12,167 nt of DNA from CAYRIY01 sp964424335. Lineage in GTDB: Bacteria > Bacillota > Limnochordia > DTU080 > RSA5. Numbering within the stretch: the first letter of the stretch is position 1; the number at the start of each line of letters is the position of its first letter. Both the position numbers and the translations under genes were made by a program. Shown here piece by piece: positions 1 through 7,375 of this stretch. The stretch is taken from positions 1-12,167 of the forward strand of contig CAYRIY010000103.1 in assembly GCA_964424335.1 (NCBI GenBank), in the 5' to 3' direction. The notes beneath the pieces were generated by a model. That model did not search any database. It had not been told where the DNA came from and saw only the letters and a program-made list of their open reading frames with translations.

Positions 1-219
1 TAGTATACCCTGGATGGGAAATGTTGGGGATTGTTGCAGTCGATCGCCAATCGGGCGACGAGGGGGATATGGTGACATCGAGGCGAGCTTCGACACTTGG
101 CAATGGGACAGATGCCAGGTCTTGAGCTCCCGTGATAGGGATCGAAGTTCTGCAGGAGAATCTTCATAAGTGCAAGGCGAGACCAATGTCCCATACCGAA
201 TCAAGCGCTAGATCGGCCG

Positions 220-229
220 NNNNNNNNNN
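220..229. other. Assembly gap (10 unknown bases)
   Basis: Ten consecutive Ns interrupt the upstream region. A round number like this is usually a scaffold placeholder, so the true distance may differ and part of the promoter region could be missing. Any reading frame crossing it is unreliable. Confidence 0.95.
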
Positions 230-420
230 AAACGCGTTGCGTCGGACTTCCAACGGTCTCGATCAATAAAAGGGCGCAAGGCAGGACGCCATCCGTCTCC
301 AATCGATCTCGCATGTTGAGCTTTCGCCGGCGCATCCGGGCGTGGTGGTCTGGAGAGGGAGACGTGCGCGCTAATTGCCGAATTCGGGGGTCGGTCACGA
401 TGCTGGCGGGCGATTAGTAT

Positions 421-480
421 CAGAAAAGTCAGTATAAAAACGGTCCATCTTTGCGGTTTTTCAAACCAAAAATCAACAAT
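421..480 (+). promoter_or_regulatory. AT-rich leader of the pilin operon with a possible -10 element
   Basis: This 60-base stretch is much richer in A and T than its surroundings and lies directly before the first pilin ribosome site. TATAAA at 433-438 could be a -10 box, but the hexamer 17 bases upstream (GCGATT) is a poor -35, so the promoter call is weak. A small perfect hairpin follows: GGTTT at 455-459, loop TTC, AAACC at 463-467. It could stabilise or modulate the leader of the pilin mRNA. The promoter role is inference. Confidence 0.25.
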
Positions 481-483
481 TGG

Positions 484-489
484 AAGGAG
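484..489 (+). promoter_or_regulatory. Ribosome binding site deciding the pilin 1 start
   Basis: AAGGAG lies 8 bases before GTG 498. The in-frame TTG at 480 sits upstream of this site and so cannot be the start it serves. This fixes the prepilin leader at 18 residues. Confidence 0.8.
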
Positions 490-497
490 AAGCTGAC

Positions 498-1034
498 GTG
501 TTGAAAGCGTTGCGAAAGCGGTTGGCAAGCATGAAAGGCGACGAGCGAGGGTTCACCCTTGTCGAACTGCTGGTTGTGATCACGATCGTTGGAATTCTGG
601 CGGGAGTAGGAGTTTCGGGATTTCGCAACTTCCAAGAGAGGGCCAACATGACGGCAGCAGATGCGGCCTGGCGTGATCTGCAGGTGGCAATCAACCTCCA
701 TGAGATGGAGGAAGGGCCATTTCCTCGCAATTTCGTCGGAGCCGGCAACCCAACCACCCAAGCTGTTGAAGATGCAATTGCTCAGCAGTTACTTCCCCCG
801 CCCGAGGCCTTGAGGACCAACTTGTGGGACGGAGGGATTCCGGCCACTGGCGCAGGCGGACATTTGGCTCCTGCTGCTCCTGGGGATCCGGTCACGGGAT
901 TCGTCGTTGGACGCGACCTAGGTGACGATAACGCAGTAGGGGGAGACGGCGACGACGCGGATACGGACTACACCTGTGTTTGGGTGAATCGTGTTCCCTC
1001 GAGGTTCAACGACGAAACCCTGTGCCGTAGCTAA
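498..1034 (+). CDS. Type IV prepilin (GspG/PilA-like), pilin 1
   Basis: Structural subunit of the pilus fibre, made as a 178-residue prepilin and cut by a prepilin peptidase that is not in this window. The 18-residue basic leader ends in Gly18. The mature protein starts at Phe19 with FTLVELLVVITIVGIL, has Glu at mature position 5, and forms the usual N-terminal hydrophobic helix (about 19-40). The segment with AAWRDLQVAINLHEMEEGPFP matches the helix-then-P pattern of GspG-type pilins. Cys160 and Cys176 bracket a 15-residue loop near the C terminus and probably form a disulphide. An Asp-rich stretch (about 140-157, including DGDDADTD) precedes it and might bind calcium, as in GspG pseudopilins; that is inference. 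GTG 498 is chosen because of the AAGGAG site. A double stop TAA TAG ends it. It is paralogous to the next gene. Which of the two is the major pilin is not visible from sequence. Confidence 0.9.
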   Translation: MLKALRKRLASMKGDERGFTLVELLVVITIVGILAGVGVSGFRNFQERANMTAADAAWRDLQVAINLHEMEEGPFPRNFVGAGNPTTQAVEDAIAQQLLPPPEALRTNLWDGGIPATGAGGHLAPAAPGDPVTGFVVGRDLGDDNAVGGDGDDADTDYTCVWVNRVPSRFNDETLCRS

Positions 1035-1104
1035 TAGGATCCTACCCGACTGACACAGCAATCGTTGCAAGTCTTGCGTGGGCGGCCGCGGCTCGATCCA
1101 GTCT

Positions 1105-1126
1105 GCGTCCGCTCGCGTAGGGACGC
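1105..1126 (+). other. Hairpin between the two pilin genes
   Basis: GCGTCC at 1105-1110 pairs perfectly with GGACGC at 1121-1126 around a 10-base loop. No T-run follows, so it does not look like an intrinsic terminator. It lies in the unusually long (133 bases) gap between the pilin genes and could be an mRNA processing or stability element that sets the ratio of the two pilins. The role is inference. Confidence 0.35.
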
Positions 1127-1152
1127 TCCAACAACAAAACAATCCGACAGCC

Positions 1153-1160
1153 GGGGGGGG
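1153..1160 (+). promoter_or_regulatory. G-run ribosome binding site of pilin 2
   Basis: Eight consecutive Gs end 7 bases before ATG 1168. An in-frame GTG at 1078 would give a 46-residue pre-sequence before the cleavage site, too long for a prepilin leader. The G-run supports ATG 1168. Confidence 0.6.
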
Positions 1161-1167
1161 TGTCCGC

Positions 1168-1638
1168 ATGCGCGCCGCGGTTAAACAGACGATTGGAAAT
1201 GAGCGCGAAGGCGGTTTCACCCTGATCGAATTGACCATAGTCCTTGCCCTGCTTGGTATTTTGGCGGCAACCGGCATTACGGCGTATGGCTCATTTAAGG
1301 AACGCACCTACATCGCGGAGGCCGACGCCATCTGGCACGAGCTCAGCATGGCAGTCAACCTTCACCGCATCGAGAATGGCGATTGGCCCGAGGCGTTCAC
1401 TCATGCCATGAACGTAGGGTACGTGAAAGAACCGATGGGCGCCTTTACCGTCAATCTGGCGCCGGGTGATTATCCTGACGAGGAGCGTCGCTCGAGGGAA
1501 ACCATGATCGGCGCCCCAGGTGGCGGAGGGCCGACGTCGGAGCAGGCGACGGGCCACCTCATCTTAGAGGGCGGAAGCTTGTGCGTTTGGGTCGAGGGTT
1601 ATCCGTCAAACGAAAACGACGAGATGTGCCCGGTGTGA
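1168..1638 (+). CDS. Type IV prepilin (GspG/PilA-like), pilin 2
   Basis: Second pilus subunit, 156 residues. The 16-residue leader ends in Gly15-Gly16 and cleavage would leave Phe17 first, with FTLIELTIVLALLGIL and Glu at mature position 5. The segment AEADAIWHELSMAVNLHRIE followed by NGDWP is clearly related to the same region of pilin 1. Cys139 and Cys154 bracket a C-terminal loop that starts CVWVEGYPS, against CVWVNRVPS in pilin 1, so the two genes arose by tandem duplication. The acidic stretch of pilin 1 is absent; a Gly/Pro-rich segment (about 115-123) takes its place. ATG 1168 is chosen from the G-run site and leader length. A 101-base gap to pilB follows, holding a small GATCG/CGATC hairpin (1675-1690) and no terminator, so read-through into the motor genes is likely. 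Confidence 0.88.
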   Translation: MRAAVKQTIGNEREGGFTLIELTIVLALLGILAATGITAYGSFKERTYIAEADAIWHELSMAVNLHRIENGDWPEAFTHAMNVGYVKEPMGAFTVNLAPGDYPDEERRSRETMIGAPGGGGPTSEQATGHLILEGGSLCVWVEGYPSNENDEMCPV

Positions 1639-1726
1639 GTGTCCAAGGTTCGCGTTCTCATCTCAAGTAGAGCTGATCGTTAAGGCGATCCGGACGAACT
1701 CGCCGCAGTGTCACATTCGAGCTGGG

Positions 1727-1732
1727 GGGAGG
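1727..1732 (+). promoter_or_regulatory. Ribosome binding site of pilB
   Basis: GGGAGG lies 7 bases before ATG 1740, at ideal spacing, and fixes the PilB start so that the MshEN domain is complete. Confidence 0.75.
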
Positions 1733-1739
1733 CCTTAAT

Positions 1740-3503
1740 ATGGCGGTCAACACAAAAGAGCGAAAGCGAATCGCTGAGATCCTCAAAGAGCAAGGCCTCA
1801 TCAACGAGGAGCAGGTGCGCCATGCGATGGCTGTTCAGCAGCGAAGTGACAAGCGGCTCGGGGAGATCTTGGTCGATCTTGGGTTTGTGAATGAAAAGGA
1901 ACTGGCCGACGCCTTGGCGCGCCAATACGGCCTCCCACGAGTCCACCTCGACCACGTCGCCGTCGATCCGGAGCTGTTAAGTGCGATTCCGCGCGAGATG
2001 CTCGAGCGTTACGAGATCTTTCCCGTAGCGATCGACGGTGATCGGTTGCTCCTCGCCATGGCCGACCCGATCGACGTCGTCGCGCAAGACGACGCCCGAG
2101 CTGCATCGGGGCGTAATGTCTCGCCGGTCGTCGCCTCGCTGAGCGAGATACGCCGAGCGCTTGGGCGGCACTTCACGGCTGGGATCGACTGGGATGAGCT
2201 GGTCCAAGCGAGCGACGTCTCGACCGCCGGAGGTTACGTCGAGGACCTGGACACCGATCCGATCACGGACTCGCCCACGATCCGGTTAGTCAACGCCATT
2301 CTTGTCCAGGGGATCCGGGAGGGCGTCTCTGACATCCACATCCAGCCTGAGGAAGAGCGAGTGAGGGTGCGCCACCGAGTCGACGGGCGCCTGCGGGACG
2401 CCATGGAGTTTGGTCGGCGCCTCGCCCCTGACGTGATCTCGCGCCTCAAGGTCATGGCCAATCTCGACATCACCATGCACAGGCGGCCGCAAGACGGTCG
2501 CTTACGGGTCCAAGTGGACGGCGCCCCGGTGGACGTGCGCGTTTCGATACTACCCACGATATACGGGGAAAAGGTTGTCTTGCGGGTGTTGAGCCGCACG
2601 CAAAGCGTGATCTCCCTGGACCGGATCGCCTTTCAACCGGAGAACATGGCAGCGGTGCGGATGATGCTGCGCCAGCCCCAAGGGCTCATACTCCTGACGG
2701 GGCCCACGGGGAGCGGGAAAACGACGACACTCTACTCGTTTTTACAAGAGTTGAACCGCCCCGACGTCAACATCATCGCCGTCGAGGATCCCGTCGAGAT
2801 GCGCATACCCGGGGTGGTGCAGGTGGCCGTGAACGCCCGAGGCGGCGTGAGCTTTGCAAACTCCCTGCGCTCCATCTTGAGGCAAGACCCCGACATTGTG
2901 ATGATCGGCGAGATGCGAGACAAAGAGACGGTCGACATCGCCGTCCGGGCGGCGCTCACAGGCCACCTGGTATTGAGCACTCTTCACACCAACAGTGCCG
3001 CCGGGGCCATTTCCCGGATGATCGACATGGAAGTCGAGCCGTTTATGCTCGCAAGCACGTTGTCGGGGATCGTCGCCCAGCGGCTCGTCCGCATGCTCTG
3101 CAGGCACTGCCGGGAGCCGGTCGATCGCCTCGACGAAGCGACCATCATGCTCCTCGGCGAGCGAGCTCAGGCAGTGACGCTGTACCAGCCCAAGGGGTGC
3201 AATCGCTGCGGCGGGACCGGGTTTTCGGGCCGGACCGTCGTCGAGGAGGCGCTTCTCGTCAACCGATCGGTGCGGCAACTCATTCGCCAAGGAGCAGACG
3301 AAGACGAGATCGCCCAAGCCGCGCTCGCATCCGGAATGGTCTCGATGAAAGAGAGTGCGGCTAGGCTTGTCATGGCGGGCGAAACGTCGGTGGACGAGGT
3401 GATCCGAGCGATCTATTCGGTCGATGAGTTTGACGGAGATGTTCGCTTTGACACGGACCTGGACATCCAAAGTGCGGAACACCAAGGTGGCGCGGCGCCG
3501 TGA
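1740..3503 (+). CDS. pilB: PilB, type IV pilus extension ATPase with MshEN domain
   Basis: Cytoplasmic hexameric ATPase that powers pilus assembly through PilC; 587 residues, normal for the family. The N terminus is an MshEN (T2SSE_N) module. Two 24-residue motifs, Arg10-Gln33 and Arg39-Gln62, are separated by five residues, which is the layout I recall for c-di-GMP-binding MshEN domains. The second motif is canonical (RLGEILVDLGFVNEKE and on to Gln62). The first has Ala12 where Gly is usual. The T2SSE core has Walker A GPTGSGKTT from Gly321, an Asp box (VEDPVE), Walker B DIVMIGE from Asp385, and the His box STLHTN. A zinc tetracysteine site is present: Cys454, Cys457, Cys487 and Cys490. That site separates PilB/GspE from PilT. 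The stop overlaps the pilT start by 4 bases (GTGA), implying translational coupling. c-di-GMP control of pilus extension is inferred from the domain. Confidence 0.96.
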   Translation: MAVNTKERKRIAEILKEQGLINEEQVRHAMAVQQRSDKRLGEILVDLGFVNEKELADALARQYGLPRVHLDHVAVDPELLSAIPREMLERYEIFPVAIDGDRLLLAMADPIDVVAQDDARAASGRNVSPVVASLSEIRRALGRHFTAGIDWDELVQASDVSTAGGYVEDLDTDPITDSPTIRLVNAILVQGIREGVSDIHIQPEEERVRVRHRVDGRLRDAMEFGRRLAPDVISRLKVMANLDITMHRRPQDGRLRVQVDGAPVDVRVSILPTIYGEKVVLRVLSRTQSVISLDRIAFQPENMAAVRMMLRQPQGLILLTGPTGSGKTTTLYSFLQELNRPDVNIIAVEDPVEMRIPGVVQVAVNARGGVSFANSLRSILRQDPDIVMIGEMRDKETVDIAVRAALTGHLVLSTLHTNSAAGAISRMIDMEVEPFMLASTLSGIVAQRLVRMLCRHCREPVDRLDEATIMLLGERAQAVTLYQPKGCNRCGGTGFSGRTVVEEALLVNRSVRQLIRQGADEDEIAQAALASGMVSMKESAARLVMAGETSVDEVIRAIYSVDEFDGDVRFDTDLDIQSAEHQGGAAP

Positions 3504-4573
3504 TCAGGATTGAGGAACTGCTTACAAAAGCCGTGGCGCTCGGCGCCTCGGACCTACACCTTACGGTGGGAGCGCCGCCCATGGTTCGAGTGGGAGGAGC
3601 GCTGAAGCCGCTGCCCGGTGTGGGCCGCGTCGATAAAGAGGCGCTGCAAAGCGCGCTCGACACTGTTTTGACCGGCGCGCGCCGCGAGCAGTTTGAGCGA
3701 ACGGGCGATGCCGACCTTTCGATCGGGTTGGCCGGAGTGGGCCGCTTTCGCGTGAACGCCTTTCGACAAAGAGGCACCCCCGCGCTCTGCATCAGGATCA
3801 TCTCATCTACAATCCGGTCCTTTGAGGCCTTGGGTTTGCCGCAAACGCTCAGCCAGTTGTGCGCGCTTCCCGACGGTCTGGTGCTCGTCACCGGGTCGTC
3901 CGGCAGTGGAAAATCCACGACACTAGCGGCCTTTGTCGACTATATCAACCGAGCGCGCGCGGCGGTCGTCATTACGATTGAAGATCCGATCGAATACTTG
4001 CACCGGCACGCGAAGAGCATCGTCAACCAGCGCGAGGTGGGCGCCGATACGGCAAGTTTTGCCGCCGGCTTGCGAGCGGCGCTGCGTGAAAACCCCGACG
4101 TGATCATGGTCGGGGAGATGCGTGACGGGGAGACGATGGAGACAGCGCTCAGAGCGGCGGAGACGGGACATCTCGTGCTCTCCACGCTCCATACCAGGGG
4201 CGCGGCGAGCGCCGTCGATCGGATTGTAGACTCGTTTCCTACGCAACAGCAGCAGCAGGTGCGCGTGCAACTCGCCGGTGTATTGCGTGCGGTGATCTGG
4301 CAGCAGTTGGTCCCCGCGCGAAACGGGGGCGTCGTCGCCGCTTGCGAAGTGATGATCGCAACTCCGGCCATTCGCAACCTCATTCGCGAAGGGCGGACCG
4401 CACAAATCGACGCAGCGATCGAGACGGGCGCCCGCTACGGCATGCAGTCCATGGGGCTCGCTCTTCAGCGACTTGCGCTTGACGGCGTGATTTCGCACGA
4501 CGTCAAAGAGGAGTTGCCCACTTGGCCGCCCGATCGTGTCGGCTCGGTTGGTCTTGACGGCCTTGGGGAATAG
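3500..4573 (+). CDS. pilT: PilT, type IV pilus retraction ATPase
   Basis: Cytoplasmic hexameric ATPase that drives pilus depolymerisation and so twitching or DNA uptake; 357 residues, typical. It opens with the PilT-type N-terminal segment (LLTKAVALGASDLHLTVGAPP). Walker A is GSSGSGKST from Gly132, with Ser-Ser in place of the common Pro-Thr. The Asp box IEDPIE, Walker B DVIMVGE from Asp200 and the His box STLHT follow. The PilT signature AIRNLIREG begins at Ala290. There are no zinc cysteines, as expected. The GTG start is embedded in the pilB stop. Presence of PilT argues for a retractile pilus rather than a type II secretion system. The C-terminal tail after about residue 335 is short and without known motifs. 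Confidence 0.96.
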   Translation: MIRIEELLTKAVALGASDLHLTVGAPPMVRVGGALKPLPGVGRVDKEALQSALDTVLTGARREQFERTGDADLSIGLAGVGRFRVNAFRQRGTPALCIRIISSTIRSFEALGLPQTLSQLCALPDGLVLVTGSSGSGKSTTLAAFVDYINRARAAVVITIEDPIEYLHRHAKSIVNQREVGADTASFAAGLRAALRENPDVIMVGEMRDGETMETALRAAETGHLVLSTLHTRGAASAVDRIVDSFPTQQQQQVRVQLAGVLRAVIWQQLVPARNGGVVAACEVMIATPAIRNLIREGRTAQIDAAIETGARYGMQSMGLALQRLALDGVISHDVKEELPTWPPDRVGSVGLDGLGE

Positions 4574-4585
4574 GGGGGCCGAAGC

Positions 4586-5809
4586 GTGTCCGAATTGTAC
4601 CAGTACCGAGGTTGGGACCGGGCCGGAAAACCTGTGCGCGGCACCATCGAGGTCGAGGACGGCCAAGATATCGATCGAGTTGCGTGGCGCCTGCGGATTC
4701 AGGGCCTGTTTGTCACGTCGATCGAACCGGTGCGCGACGAGATGCCGTTCTTCTCGTTGTCGCTCTCGCGCACTCGGGCCCTCAAGCCCAAGGAACTTGC
4801 GGTTTTTTGTCGCCAGTTCAGCATCATGCTCGCCACGGGGATGAGCGTGGTCGGCGCCCTCAAGGTGCTTGCGCCGCAGCAGCATCAAGCGGGTGTGAAG
4901 CGGGCGCTCGAGACCGTGATTCGCCGGGTTTCGGGGGGCGACAACCTGAGTTCCGCCTTTCGGCGCACGACCGGTGTCTTTCCCCGCATGTTCGCCGACA
5001 TGATCTCCGTGGGCGAAAAGTCGGGCAACTTGCCCGAAGTGCTCGAGCGACTATCGATCTTTTATGAGCGCGAGGCAAAGATGCGCGGCGACATCAAGCA
5101 GGCGATGGCGTACCCGTTGGTCGTCTTTTGCTTTGCATTGGCGGCGACCGGATTGATTTTGTTCGTCGTCTTGCCGATCTTTGCCGATTTGTTTGCCGAC
5201 GCAGGCGCGGAGCTTCCTTGGATCACTCGGGCGGTGCTCGGGGTGCGCGACGCGGTCGCCCACTATTACTTGATCATCGTGCCGTCGTTGTTCTTGGGGG
5301 CCTGGGCACTTCATCGCTGGCTCAAGACGGAGGCGGGGCGGATGGCGATGGACGGGCTCATTTTGCGCTTGCCCGTCGTGGGCGGGCTGGTTAGTCGGAT
5401 TGTGTTTTCGCGGTTTGCTCGCACGCTTGGCCTTTTGTACACGAGCGGGATCTCGATCGGGGAATCCCTCGCGAGCTGCCAAAGGATCGTTGGCAATCGG
5501 GTGGTGGCGCAAGACATCGCCCGAGCCCGGGAGCGGATGCAAAGAGGGGAAGGGCTTGCCGATCCTTTGCGGGAGTCCAAGAGCTTTCCGCCGATGCTGG
5601 TCGAGATGATCAACGTGGGCGAAGAGACGGGCGACCTCGACAAAGTGCTCAACCAGATCTCCGGCTTTTACGAGCAAGAAGTGGAGCAGTCGGTGGCGAC
5701 GATCAGTTCACTTTTGGAGCCGATCATCATGGTGTTTCTCGCCGGCGTCGTCGCCATTGTCCTCACATCGGTTTTCCTGCCGATGTTTCAAATCGTCGAG
5801 GTCCTATAG
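4586..5809 (+). CDS. pilC: PilC, inner-membrane platform protein
   Basis: Polytopic inner-membrane protein that couples the PilB and PilT motors to the growing pilus; 407 residues, the usual size. Two T2SSF repeats are visible, about residues 70-195 and 275-400, each with the short motif GE(K/E)(S/T)G (143-147 GEKSG and 345-349 GEETG). Hydrophobic segments lie near 176-200, 226-245 and 378-400, matching the three-helix topology of the family. GTG 4586 follows an AGGGGGG ribosome site (4572-4578) by 7 bases, 12 bases after the pilT stop. Nothing unusual was seen. Confidence 0.96.
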   Translation: MSELYQYRGWDRAGKPVRGTIEVEDGQDIDRVAWRLRIQGLFVTSIEPVRDEMPFFSLSLSRTRALKPKELAVFCRQFSIMLATGMSVVGALKVLAPQQHQAGVKRALETVIRRVSGGDNLSSAFRRTTGVFPRMFADMISVGEKSGNLPEVLERLSIFYEREAKMRGDIKQAMAYPLVVFCFALAATGLILFVVLPIFADLFADAGAELPWITRAVLGVRDAVAHYYLIIVPSLFLGAWALHRWLKTEAGRMAMDGLILRLPVVGGLVSRIVFSRFARTLGLLYTSGISIGESLASCQRIVGNRVVAQDIARARERMQRGEGLADPLRESKSFPPMLVEMINVGEETGDLDKVLNQISGFYEQEVEQSVATISSLLEPIIMVFLAGVVAIVLTSVFLPMFQIVEVL

Positions 5810-5838
5810 CAAGCAGTGGCGGGGAGGTTCGAGGTCAG

Positions 5839-6816
5839 GTGGCGCGCAATGCGGTTGGAGTCGAGGTGAATGAGGCGTACATTCGGGTCGTGACCCTTCG
5901 GCGCGGCCGTCGAGGCGCCGTGGTCGACGGGTATGCCGGTATCGAACATCACGGCGCGGTAAGCGATAAGGGCGTCGTCGATCCCACCGGATACCGACAG
6001 GCTTTCGAGGAGGCGCTGAGCAAGGCAGGCGCTGGCCGCGGAAATCTGTGCATCGCGGTCAACTACTGCGAGGCCGATGTGCGTGAGCTCGATTTTCCGG
6101 TCATGCCTGAGCGCGACCTCGAGTACACGATTCGATTTGAGCTTTCCAACGTCGTCCGGTTTGGCGCGGGCGAAGGCGACGAGCTCCTGTTTGACTACGC
6201 GCCTTTACCCGGCGACCAACAAAGCGGGCGCCGACGTTTGCTGACCATCGCGGCTCCCCGACGGGTGGTTCGCGGGTATCTCGACCCCCTCTATGCCACG
6301 GGGATTTTCCCTGAGATCCTGGAAATTGGCGCATTCTCGCTGCCATGGGTCTGCCCTCGGGAAGGGGGCGTCTGCTACCTGCACACGGGCGCGTGCGGCG
6401 CCCAAGTGTTGATCTATGAATCGCAAGAGTTTCGCATGGCCCGTCAGATAAAAGTCAAGCTCAAGCCGTTGATTGACGAGTCGATCCACCGCCGCGGCCA
6501 AGGTGGAGGCCGCACCGAGGAGCCCATAATCTCGCAGGTGTTTGAGGAGTTTGCCCTCGCGGTTGAACGGACGTTTGAATACCACCGCGCCCGCAGGCGC
6601 GCGAGTTCGATCTCTGATCTAATCGATGGAGTTGTGCTCTCTGGCGAGCTGGGGCGCGATTCGCAGTTTGCATTGGATTTTGGACGTCGAATCGGCATCC
6701 CGACGACGGCAGCCGACCCGATCGTCGGGCCGGGGGACGCGAACCGATTTGGAGACGAAGCGCCCCTATACGCCGTGGCCTGTGGGATGGGCGCGAGGGG
6801 GTTGGCGCGACTTTGA
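5839..6816 (+). CDS. pilM: PilM, actin-like alignment-complex protein
   Basis: Cytoplasmic actin/FtsA-like protein that binds the N-terminal tail of PilN and links motor to alignment complex; 325 residues, slightly short. Fold markers: the N-terminal strand-turn VGVEVNEAYIRVVTL, the second loop LHTGACGAQVLIY (about 181-193), LSGELG (267-272) and the closing YAVACGMGARGL. The first loop has Glu9, Asn11 and Glu12 where relatives have Asp, Ser/Gly and Ser. The second has His182 where an Asp is normal. ATP binding or turnover may therefore be altered; this is inference. GTG 5839 has GGGGAGG 11 bases upstream, a little far. Its TGA overlaps the pilN ATG by one base. Family assignment is firm from fold pattern plus position between pilC and pilN. 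Confidence 0.9.
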   Translation: MARNAVGVEVNEAYIRVVTLRRGRRGAVVDGYAGIEHHGAVSDKGVVDPTGYRQAFEEALSKAGAGRGNLCIAVNYCEADVRELDFPVMPERDLEYTIRFELSNVVRFGAGEGDELLFDYAPLPGDQQSGRRRLLTIAAPRRVVRGYLDPLYATGIFPEILEIGAFSLPWVCPREGGVCYLHTGACGAQVLIYESQEFRMARQIKVKLKPLIDESIHRRGQGGGRTEEPIISQVFEEFALAVERTFEYHRARRRASSISDLIDGVVLSGELGRDSQFALDFGRRIGIPTTAADPIVGPGDANRFGDEAPLYAVACGMGARGLARL

Positions 6817-7367
6817 TGGAATTCAACCTGGTTCCTGAAAATCTGCGTCACAAGAGTAAAAGGGCCGTCAACTGGCTGCGCGTCGGTACGATCTTTGCGG
6901 TGGCGGCAACGACCGTGGCCATCTCTTGGAGCGTTTTGAATCACATGAGCCTTGCCATCGATCGCCGTGAGCTTGAAAGTCAGCGCCCGAGCATTGTGAG
7001 TGTCGAGAATTTGGAGCGTCAATTGCGCGAGGCCAGGCGTGAGAACCAGCGCCTTTCCGACGAGATCGCCGGGCTCCAAGGGCTTGGCGATGGGGGCGCC
7101 ACCGAGCGGTTCATGCACTTTTTGGGCGCGTTGTCCGCAGAGACGGGAGACGGGATCCTCCTTGAGGCGCTTGAGTACAACCGGGGAGGAAGCATCGTGG
7201 TGGCGGGCGTCTCGCTCGACGCGAACGAGATCTCTCGGTATTTCGAGCGGGTGAAACTGCTTCCCGGGGTGCAAGATGCGGCCCTATCGCAGCTCCGGCG
7301 GCCCGCAGGAGAAGAGAGCGAACTGCGCAGGTTTGAACTTCGACTTGAGTGGCAGTCGGGAGGTTGA
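6816..7367 (+). CDS. pilN: PilN, inner-membrane alignment protein
   Basis: Bitopic inner-membrane protein of the PilMNO complex, 183 residues. The cytoplasmic tail begins MEFNLVPENLR, a close match to the INLLP-type motif that docks into PilM. One transmembrane helix spans about residues 22-42. A charged coiled coil follows (about 52-85, with LERQLREARRENQRLSDEI) and then a ferredoxin-like periplasmic domain, as in PilN/GspL. ATG 6816 overlaps the pilM stop (TGATG); a TTG three bases upstream is in frame but less likely. The 3' end contains GGGAGG at 7358-7363, the ribosome site for the next gene. Confidence 0.92.
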   Translation: MEFNLVPENLRHKSKRAVNWLRVGTIFAVAATTVAISWSVLNHMSLAIDRRELESQRPSIVSVENLERQLREARRENQRLSDEIAGLQGLGDGGATERFMHFLGALSAETGDGILLEALEYNRGGSIVVAGVSLDANEISRYFERVKLLPGVQDAALSQLRRPAGEESELRRFELRLEWQSGG

Positions 7368-7375
7368 TCCTTGCA

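Larger units (their letters stand above)
1..497. other. Upstream non-coding stretch before the pilin operon
   Basis: I see no supportable gene here. Short open frames on both strands lack plausible ribosome sites or recognisable protein features, and the longer minus-strand frames run through the unknown bases. A small inverted repeat (TCGCC/GGCGA around an AATCG loop) lies near position 50. No convincing sigma-70 pair, no sigma-54 GG-N10-GC site, no terminator and no known riboswitch fold could be recognised by eye. The stretch probably holds the operon promoter, because the first pilin gene follows at its right end. The end of any upstream gene lies outside the window. Confidence 0.5.

Noticed and set aside
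240..480. c-di-GMP (GEMM) riboswitch or sigma-54 promoter upstream of the pilins
   Set aside because: Fragments such as GGTCACG and TGGC looked suggestive, but the conserved GEMM core and the GG-N10-GC spacing could not be matched. A covariance-model search (Infernal, Rfam GEMM families) would decide it.
480..497. TTG 480 as the start of pilin 1
   Set aside because: It precedes the AAGGAG ribosome site at 484-489, which is ideally placed for GTG 498. The extension would also add an acidic stretch to a leader that should be basic.
208..528. Minus-strand open frame across the N gap
   Set aside because: It runs through unknown bases and into the pilin 1 coding region, and has no domain or ribosome site I can support.
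2742..3485. Minus-strand open frame of 247 codons opposite pilB
   Set aside because: Shadow of the PilB ATPase core in the opposite strand; no recognisable domain.
3923..4888. Minus-strand open frame of 321 codons opposite pilT and pilC
   Set aside because: It lies fully opposite two clear genes with intact motifs. Its composition (rich in Arg, His, Asp, Leu) is typical of an antisense shadow in G+C-rich DNA, and it shows no family features.
6444..7274. Minus-strand open frame of 276 codons opposite pilM and pilN
   Set aside because: Spans the pilM/pilN junction in antisense. Both sense genes have clear family features and the antisense product has none.
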